NCBI GenBank assembly: GCA_023453655.1
Contig: JAEXTE010000051.1
Span: 1-10,136, forward strand
Direction: 5' to 3'
Origin: Pseudomonadota bacterium
Lineage (GTDB): Bacteria > Pseudomonadota > Gammaproteobacteria > Xanthomonadales > Xanthomonadaceae
DNA length: 10,136 bases
Every line of letters starts with the position of its first letter. Positions within the stretch are counted from its first letter, which is position 1. The notes under the pieces were generated by a model. The model was not told where the DNA came from. It saw nothing but the letters and a program-made list of their open reading frames with translations, and ran no database searches. Of the stretch, positions 6,047 to 10,136 are shown piece by piece. The position numbers and the translations under genes were made by a program.

Positions 6047-7135
6047 ATGTCCGACACCCCGCCAGTCCCGCCCGCGCCCCGCAAGGGCCAGCCCGATCCA
6101 AAGCTGTCGCGCGATGAGTTCGAGCGCCGCTATCGGACCGCCTTCGTCGATCCGGCCTTCGATGCGCACCGCGACGCCATCGACGCGCTCGCCGCCGTGG
6201 CCTGGGAGGCCTACAGCGAAGGCCGCAAGGCGCCGCACACCCGGCCGGCCGGCCCGGGCTTCGAGGATCCGTCCTACGCGCTGTCGGACGAATGGCGCAC
6301 GGCGCGCGATGCCATCCTCTCCGCGCAGGCGCGCCAGCGCGATCCGCGGTCGTGCGACCGGCTGCTGCTGGTCTGCGCCTCGCCGCGCAGCGAACACACC
6401 TGCCCCGGCGAGATGTCCAAGACCTGGCGCCTGCTTGAGGCCGCGCGCGAGGCGGCGCAGGCGCTTGGCGCCGAATGCGACGTGCTCGAGCTCAACCGGG
6501 TCACGTCCGAGTACGGCCGCGTCATCCATCCCTGCAAGGGCTGCGTGGCCACCGCGATGCCGCTGTGCCACTGGCCCTGCTCGTGCTATCCCAACCATGG
6601 CCTGGGACAGCACCACGACTGGATGAACGAGATCTACCCGCGCTGGGCCGCCGCGCACGGGGTGATGATCGTGACGCCGGTGCACTGGAACCAGGCCACT
6701 TCCCCGCTGAAGCTGATGATCGATCGCCTGGTCTGCGCCGACGGCGGCAATCCCGACCCCACCTCCACGCAGGGGAAGGACGCCGAACGCGCCAAGCGGA
6801 TCGAACTGGGCGGCTGGGACTATCCGCAACACCTGGCCGGGCGTGCCTTCGCCGTGGTGGTGCATGGCGACGCCGAGGGCACGCAGGCCGTGCGCCATGC
6901 GCTGGCCGACTGGCTGCGCGGAATGGGCCTGGTCGACGCCGGCGCGCTGTCGCAGCTCGATCGCTACATCGGCTACTACGCCCCCTACGCCACCAGCCAC
7001 GAGGCGCTGGACGCCGACCAGGCATTGCTGGAGGAAAGCCGCAACGCCGCGCGCGCCCTGGTCGAGCGCGTGCGCCAGCTGCGCGCCGGACAGCACGACG
7101 CCGGTGCGCGCCTGGAGACGCCGCGCCAGAAGTGA
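6047..7135 (+). CDS. flavodoxin/NADPH-dependent FMN reductase family protein with cysteine cluster
   Basis: This 362-residue cytosolic protein has a C-terminal flavodoxin-like domain from about residue 103. The first strand RLLLVCASPRSE leads into an FMN-phosphate-type loop (SPRSEHTCPGEMSKT, 112-126). Then come a strand CDVLELN (144-150), the cysteine cluster C163, C166, C174, C178 and C180, and GVMIVTPVHWNQATSPLKLMIDRL (205-228), the usual 'P...W...S..LK...DR' segment. FAVVVHGDAEG is at 268-278 and a helical tail follows. The first 100 or so residues are an extension (FERRYRTAFVDPAFDAHRDAI...) that ordinary FMN reductases lack. Cysteines in this place recall iron-sulfur flavoproteins, though the spacing differs. 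I recall near-identical conserved proteins of unknown role in Xanthomonas relatives. No good Shine-Dalgarno sequence precedes 6047, and an ATG at 5984 is an alternative. It converges on glsA with 13 bp between stops. Confidence 0.8.
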   Translation: MSDTPPVPPAPRKGQPDPKLSRDEFERRYRTAFVDPAFDAHRDAIDALAAVAWEAYSEGRKAPHTRPAGPGFEDPSYALSDEWRTARDAILSAQARQRDPRSCDRLLLVCASPRSEHTCPGEMSKTWRLLEAAREAAQALGAECDVLELNRVTSEYGRVIHPCKGCVATAMPLCHWPCSCYPNHGLGQHHDWMNEIYPRWAAAHGVMIVTPVHWNQATSPLKLMIDRLVCADGGNPDPTSTQGKDAERAKRIELGGWDYPQHLAGRAFAVVVHGDAEGTQAVRHALADWLRGMGLVDAGALSQLDRYIGYYAPYATSHEALDADQALLEESRNAARALVERVRQLRAGQHDAGARLETPRQK

Positions 7136-7148
7136 GGCGCCGGCCCGC

Positions 7149-8102
7149 TCAGAACACCGCCAGGCCCGTCATCCGGGTGAAGCGGTGCAGCGCATAGCGG
7201 CCGAGCAGCGAGTTGCCCTTCTCGTCCAGCCCGGGCGACCAGACGCACAGCCCCATCACGTGCGGGACCACGGCGACGATGCCGCCGCCGACGCCGCTCT
7301 TGGCGGGCAGGCCCACGTAGAAGGCGAAATCGCCCGCCGCGTCGTAGGTGCCGGCCGTCATCATCACCGAGTTGATGCGGGTCGTGCCCTCGGCGCTGGT
7401 CACCCGCTCGCCGGACACGGGGCAGCGGCCGGCGTTGGCGAGGTACTGCACGCTGCGCGCCAGGTCCACGCAGTCCATGCGCAGCGAACACTGCAGGTAA
7501 TAGAAGTCCAGCACGTCCTGCACGTCGTTGTGGAGGTTGCCGAAGCTGCGGATGAAGTTGGCCAGCGCCACGTTGCGATAGCCGCTCTCGCGTTCGGACC
7601 TGGCCACGACCTCATCGGTCCCCACCTCCGGGTTGCCCGAGCGCTTGCGCAGGAATTCCAGCAGGGTCCGCTCGGGAGCGTCGAAGCCCGACAGCACCAC
7701 GTCGGCCGTCACCAGGGCGCCTGCGTTCATGAAGGGATTGCGGGGAATGCCCTTCTCGTGCTCCAGCTGGATCAGCGAATTGAACGGATCGCCCGACGGC
7801 TCGCGGTCCACCCGCTTCCACAATTCGTCGCCGATCGCCTCCAGGGCCAGGGTCAGGGTATAGACCTTGGAAATGCTCTGGATCGAGAACCGCTCGCGCG
7901 CGTTGCCGGCTTCGTGGACGCTCCCGTCCAGCAGGGCGAGCGCGATCCCGAAGCGGTCCCTGGGCACGTCGGCCAGCGACGGGATGTAGTCGGCCACCCT
8001 GCCCTCGCCGAAGCGCTGGCGCACCTCGTCGTTGATGGTGCCGAGGATGTCGTCGAGGTCGAGCCCCGTCAGGTCGCGGGGATTGCGGGGCGTTTCGTGC
8101 AT
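7149..8102 (-). CDS. glsA: glutaminase (serine-dependent beta-lactamase-like family)
   Basis: This 317-residue cytosolic enzyme hydrolyses L-glutamine to glutamate and ammonia. The Ser-x-x-Lys pair of this penicillin-binding-protein-like fold is at S76-K79 within FSIQSISKVYTL. Other family blocks are PSGDPFNSLIQLE (102-114), the substrate-binding NPFMNAGAL (122-130), SERESGYRNVALANF, DFYYLQCSL and the glycine-rich GVGGGIVAVVP near the C-terminus. Length matches the roughly 310-residue bacterial glutaminases (E. coli GlsA/GlsB), and every block is intact. The ATG at 8102 lacks a strong ribosome site but gives the normal N-terminus. It lies 72 bp downstream of the lipoprotein gene on the same strand, so a shared transcript is possible. 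The gap contains a small repeat (GGCCA-N5-TGGCC) of uncertain meaning. The two products have no evident functional link. Confidence 0.95.
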   Translation of the reverse strand: MHETPRNPRDLTGLDLDDILGTINDEVRQRFGEGRVADYIPSLADVPRDRFGIALALLDGSVHEAGNARERFSIQSISKVYTLTLALEAIGDELWKRVDREPSGDPFNSLIQLEHEKGIPRNPFMNAGALVTADVVLSGFDAPERTLLEFLRKRSGNPEVGTDEVVARSERESGYRNVALANFIRSFGNLHNDVQDVLDFYYLQCSLRMDCVDLARSVQYLANAGRCPVSGERVTSAEGTTRINSVMMTAGTYDAAGDFAFYVGLPAKSGVGGGIVAVVPHVMGLCVWSPGLDEKGNSLLGRYALHRFTRMTGLAVF

Positions 8103-8174
8103 GACGGCGCGGGACCAGGAAGAGCGGCCACTGTATGGCCCCGGGCGTGAAGCGACCCCTGACGCCGTGCGTGC

Positions 8175-9128
8175 TCAGTCGCGCTGGTCGAGAAAGCGGC
8201 GCGCTTTGTCCAGATAGGCGTCCTTGCCCGGCGCCAGGTGCGGCAGCAGCAGGCGCAGCCAGGCCCGGCTGGCCTGCCGCGTCTCGCGCGGACACACGCG
8301 GGCGCGGGCCGCCGTCAGGTCGCCGGCCTCGACCATGCCGGCGAAGCGCTCCGGATCGGTGCCGTAGACCAGGCACTGCAGGTTGAAGTAGCGCTGTTCG
8401 CCCAGCGCGTGCTCGTCGGCGTAGGCGTCGAGGTTGTAGGCGCCGGTGCTGCGCGACAGCATCCAGTTGGCCGCCAGGCGCAGGTTGCCGATCACCTCCG
8501 CGGGCGTTTCCTCCAGGCTGGCGAAGCGCAGCATCAGGATCGCCGCCAGCTGGTCCACGGCATCTTCCTGGCGACCCGTCACCGGCAGGTCCAGCAGCTG
8601 GACCAGCGCATGTCCGGTCTCGTGCAGCAGCATGAAGCGCACGTTGGCGCGCACGTAGCGGAACGGATGCCCGTCGGGCAGGCCGAGCGCACGCTGGTGC
8701 GCCTGGCCGCGTTCGTACAGGGTGCGCAGGGTTTCGTAACACAGCACCACCTCGGCCTCGACCGGGCGGTAGAAGGCACCGAACTCGCCGCATTCGGCGG
8801 CGACGTAGTGCACGCGCCGCGGCAGGGCGAACAGACCGTCGATCGCCTGTACTTCGGGCAACTGCCGCAGCAGGTCCGCATCGCGCACCCGCGCATGGAT
8901 CTGCTGCAGTCCGGGCGAAGCGGGAGGCCGGTAGGTGTAGTCGAAAGCGGGGACCACGGGCGCCGGGGCGACGAAGACATCGCGTGGCGGCGGATCCCGT
9001 CCGTCGGCGCGCATCGCGGGCGCGCAGGCGCAGCCGGCCAGCAACGCGGCGAATGCGGCGCAGGCCGTCAGGCGAAGCCAGCCTGCAATCGCGGCCGCAC
9101 GCGGCCTGTTGTTCCCGCCTCTCCCCAT
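8175..9128 (-). CDS. DUF4344-like putative zinc metallopeptidase lipoprotein
   Basis: This 317-residue protein has a lipoprotein signal. Arginines at the N-terminus are followed by a hydrophobic segment and the lipobox LAGC, with lipidation at C33. Because +2 is alanine rather than aspartate, outer-membrane sorting is expected. The mature part contains HETGH at residues 169-173, the HExxH zinc-peptidase signature with E170 as the general base, followed by QEDAVDQLAAILML (187-200), which may supply the third ligand. It also has YNLDAYADEHALGEQRYFNLQ (231-251). This order matches DUF4344 putative metallopeptidases, whose substrates are unknown. C113, C130, C252 and C279 could form disulfides. 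The start at 9128 is chosen because the signal peptide begins there and GGGGAG lies 4 bases upstream. A longer frame upstream adds only non-signal residues. Peptidase activity is inferred. Confidence 0.82.
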   Translation of the reverse strand: MGRGGNNRPRAAAIAGWLRLTACAAFAALLAGCACAPAMRADGRDPPPRDVFVAPAPVVPAFDYTYRPPASPGLQQIHARVRDADLLRQLPEVQAIDGLFALPRRVHYVAAECGEFGAFYRPVEAEVVLCYETLRTLYERGQAHQRALGLPDGHPFRYVRANVRFMLLHETGHALVQLLDLPVTGRQEDAVDQLAAILMLRFASLEETPAEVIGNLRLAANWMLSRSTGAYNLDAYADEHALGEQRYFNLQCLVYGTDPERFAGMVEAGDLTAARARVCPRETRQASRAWLRLLLPHLAPGKDAYLDKARRFLDQRD

Positions 9129-9151
9129 CGGGCTCCCCGTGACGCCAGCAC

Positions 9152-9157
9152 AGCATA
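9152..9157 (-). promoter_or_regulatory. candidate -10 box for the lipoprotein gene
   Basis: TATGCT on the minus strand lies 23 bases before the lipoprotein ATG and matches four of six -10 consensus bases in a very GC-rich context. I found no fitting -35 hexamer at 16-18 bases, so this is only suggestive. Confidence 0.22.
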
Positions 9158-9290
9158 GCCCAGCCCCACCCGGGGCGCGGGGAAGTGTCGGGCCTGGAGA
9201 CGCGGCGTCTTCCAGCCATCCCGCCGGATCGGAGCAGGCATGGAGGACGCGGCGCACGGTGCGACCCATCCGGTGCCGGATCGCCAGCGG

Positions 9291-9660
9291 TCAGCAGCGG
9301 ACGTCGGCGTCCGACGGGTTCTCATGGCGCACGACTTTCTCGGCAGCTGCCACAAGCCTCCGCGTCCCGACACAGGCGACCAACCCGTCGACCCCGTCCA
9401 GGGTGGGCGACCACGGCATCCGGATTGGCGGCTGCCCGGCGGACCCGGCACGTCCGGATCCCCGTCCTTCAACGAAGGTACGCCCGCCCTGGTCGGGTCG
9501 GCGATACCGGCCAGACGTTCCCGCACGGCGAGCAGCACCGCCCTGTCCCGACACGGGAACGCGGTGCCCCGTATCCACGCAGGGGTCCGAGCCCAGCGGC
9601 TCATGCTCCACGGGCTTGCGCCCCATTCGAAGCGCGCAATGGCACTCGCACTGGGCTGCC
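9291..9660 (-). pseudogene. possible frameshifted gene remnant, family unknown
   Basis: On the minus strand, high third-position G/C moves between two frames. One frame reads RKPVEHEPLGSDPCVD, then the adjacent frame reads DRAVLLAVRERLAGIADP and GVPSLKDGDPDVPG. The first frame then resumes with WSPTLDGVDGLVACVG and AAAEKVVRHENPSDADVRC, ending in TGA at 9291-9293. Joined across two shifts these look more protein-like than either frame alone, as expected for a decayed gene. I do not recognise the product. Chance patterns in 70% G+C DNA remain a real alternative. Confidence 0.2.
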
Positions 9661-9851
9661 GGGCCGCGCATCCGTCCGTCGTGCCGGGCAGGATCGAGCT
9701 CGCGCCAGGACGCCCGGCCCGGCAGGCGGCCAGCAGCTCGATCGCCGCCCTTTTCGCAACCGGGCCTGCTTCCGATCGCGCGGCATTCCCGCCACCTTCG
9801 ACAGGCCCCGGTCGAACGCCGGCTCATCGAACGAGCGCATGGGGTGCGCCG

Positions 9852-9882
9852 CAGCTGCATGGATCCGGCATCCATGCAGCTG
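9852..9882. repeat. perfect 13-bp inverted repeat with 5-base loop
   Basis: CAGCTGCATGGAT (9852-9864) and ATCCATGCAGCTG (9870-9882) are exact inverted copies around CCGGC. The arms are about half A/T, unlike the surroundings. No T-tract follows on either strand, so a classic intrinsic terminator is unlikely. The nearest gene end is the partial minus-strand gene that stops at 10065. It could be a protein-binding palindrome, a REP-like stem or part of a small RNA. Confidence 0.75.
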
Positions 9883-10064
9883 GCGACGCATGCAGCGCGA
9901 TCGCCACCGCAACGGCGCCCGCTGCGGTGTGCCGGTCATATGGACAGGTCCATCCGCGCGGCAACGGATACGCGAGAGGCTCCAGAATCCTGCGCGTGCA
10001 TGCACCGGTCAGGCGATGGGCAGGCCCGCCGGGCGGTCGCCCGCGGGCGTCGCGCAACCGACGC

Positions 10065-10136
10065 CTATTCCAGCCGCATCCCCGGCGTCCAGCCGCTCTC
10101 CTCGAGGAACGCCTCCGGATCGTCCATCTCGATGAT
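10065..10136 (-). CDS. C-terminal fragment of an unidentified protein
   Basis: A minus-strand frame enters from the right edge and ends at TAG (10067-10065), giving 23 residues: IIEMDDPEAFLEESG followed by WTPGMRLE. The acidic helix-like stretch and the compact GWTPGM end read like real protein, and third positions are nearly all G or C. The fragment is too short to name a family. It is judged real mainly because sequence quality changes at the stop codon and no competing feature exists. Confidence 0.55.
   Translation of the reverse strand: MIEMDDPEAFLEESGWTPGMRLE

Larger units (their letters stand above)
9129..10064. other. 936-bp region without a convincing gene
   Basis: Several frames are open across this GC-rich stretch, including a 316-codon plus-strand frame to the right edge, but none has family motifs, a ribosome site or steady third-position G/C. 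The plus-strand frame is arginine- and proline-rich, as expected of a shadow frame. The region contains a perfect 13-bp inverted repeat (9852-9882) and a minus-strand stretch (9291-9660) that may be a decayed gene. I see no tRNA, rRNA or insertion sequence end. Confidence 0.55.

Noticed and set aside
4100..7135. Very long open frame on the plus strand (over 1000 codons) opposite the hexosaminidase
   Set aside because: Up to 6047 it is antisense to a gene with complete GH20 motifs or crosses the intergenic region, and after that it is simply the flavodoxin frame. Its extra part is rich in Arg, His and Gln with no motifs, typical of antisense frames in GC-rich DNA.
7133..7151. Possible hairpin between the convergent flavodoxin-family and glutaminase genes
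   Set aside because: Only a 4-bp TGAG/CTCA stem can be drawn, with no T-tract, too weak to call a terminator.
9185..10135. 316-codon plus-strand frame in the gene-free region
   Set aside because: The product is arginine-, proline- and serine-rich with no motifs or ribosome site, and it runs antisense through the minus-strand gene end at 10065. It is best read as a shadow frame.

Overview
The window is about 70% G+C. Genes lie close together on both strands and most third codon positions are G or C. The gene content is a YihG-type acyltransferase, a periplasmic GH20 hexosaminidase, a sorbosone-dehydrogenase-like protein, a glutaminase and a flavodoxin-like protein with a cysteine cluster. This suggests a gammaproteobacterium of the Xanthomonadaceae/Lysobacteraceae type. 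That placement is inferred from composition and remembered protein resemblance, not from a search. I see no mobile element, CRISPR array, rRNA or tRNA.

Left part (1-1910): the tail of a DUF1801-type protein, a metallo-beta-lactamase-fold-like protein on the minus strand, and two small YCII/DGPF-family genes that face each other and stop 7 bp apart. Upstream of each YCII gene is the same element, TGTCGA-N17-CGTC. I recall this as the promoter signature of ECF42-type sigma factors, which are known to control DGPF/YCII genes. The two genes are therefore probably one co-regulated pair. No sigma factor gene lies in the window.

Middle part (1909-5722, all minus strand): a GH20 beta-N-acetylhexosaminidase gene is followed after 17 bp by a secreted PQQ-type sugar/aldose dehydrogenase gene, a likely two-gene operon for periplasmic amino-sugar handling. 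After a hairpin comes a yihG-like acyltransferase gene. A 324-bp divergent region separates the hexosaminidase from a plus-strand flavodoxin-family gene (6047-7135), which has about 100 extra N-terminal residues and a dense cysteine cluster.

Right part (7149-10136, minus strand): glutaminase (glsA) lies downstream of a lipoprotein with an HETGH zinc-peptidase motif (DUF4344-like). About 0.9 kb without a convincing gene follows, containing a perfect 13-bp inverted repeat and frames that look like a decayed gene. The last 72 bases are the C-terminus of an unidentified minus-strand gene.

Most of this is ordinary chromosomal housekeeping and accessory content. The items most worth a second look are the paired ECF-type promoters, the hexosaminidase/sugar dehydrogenase operon and the unexplained 9129-10064 region.
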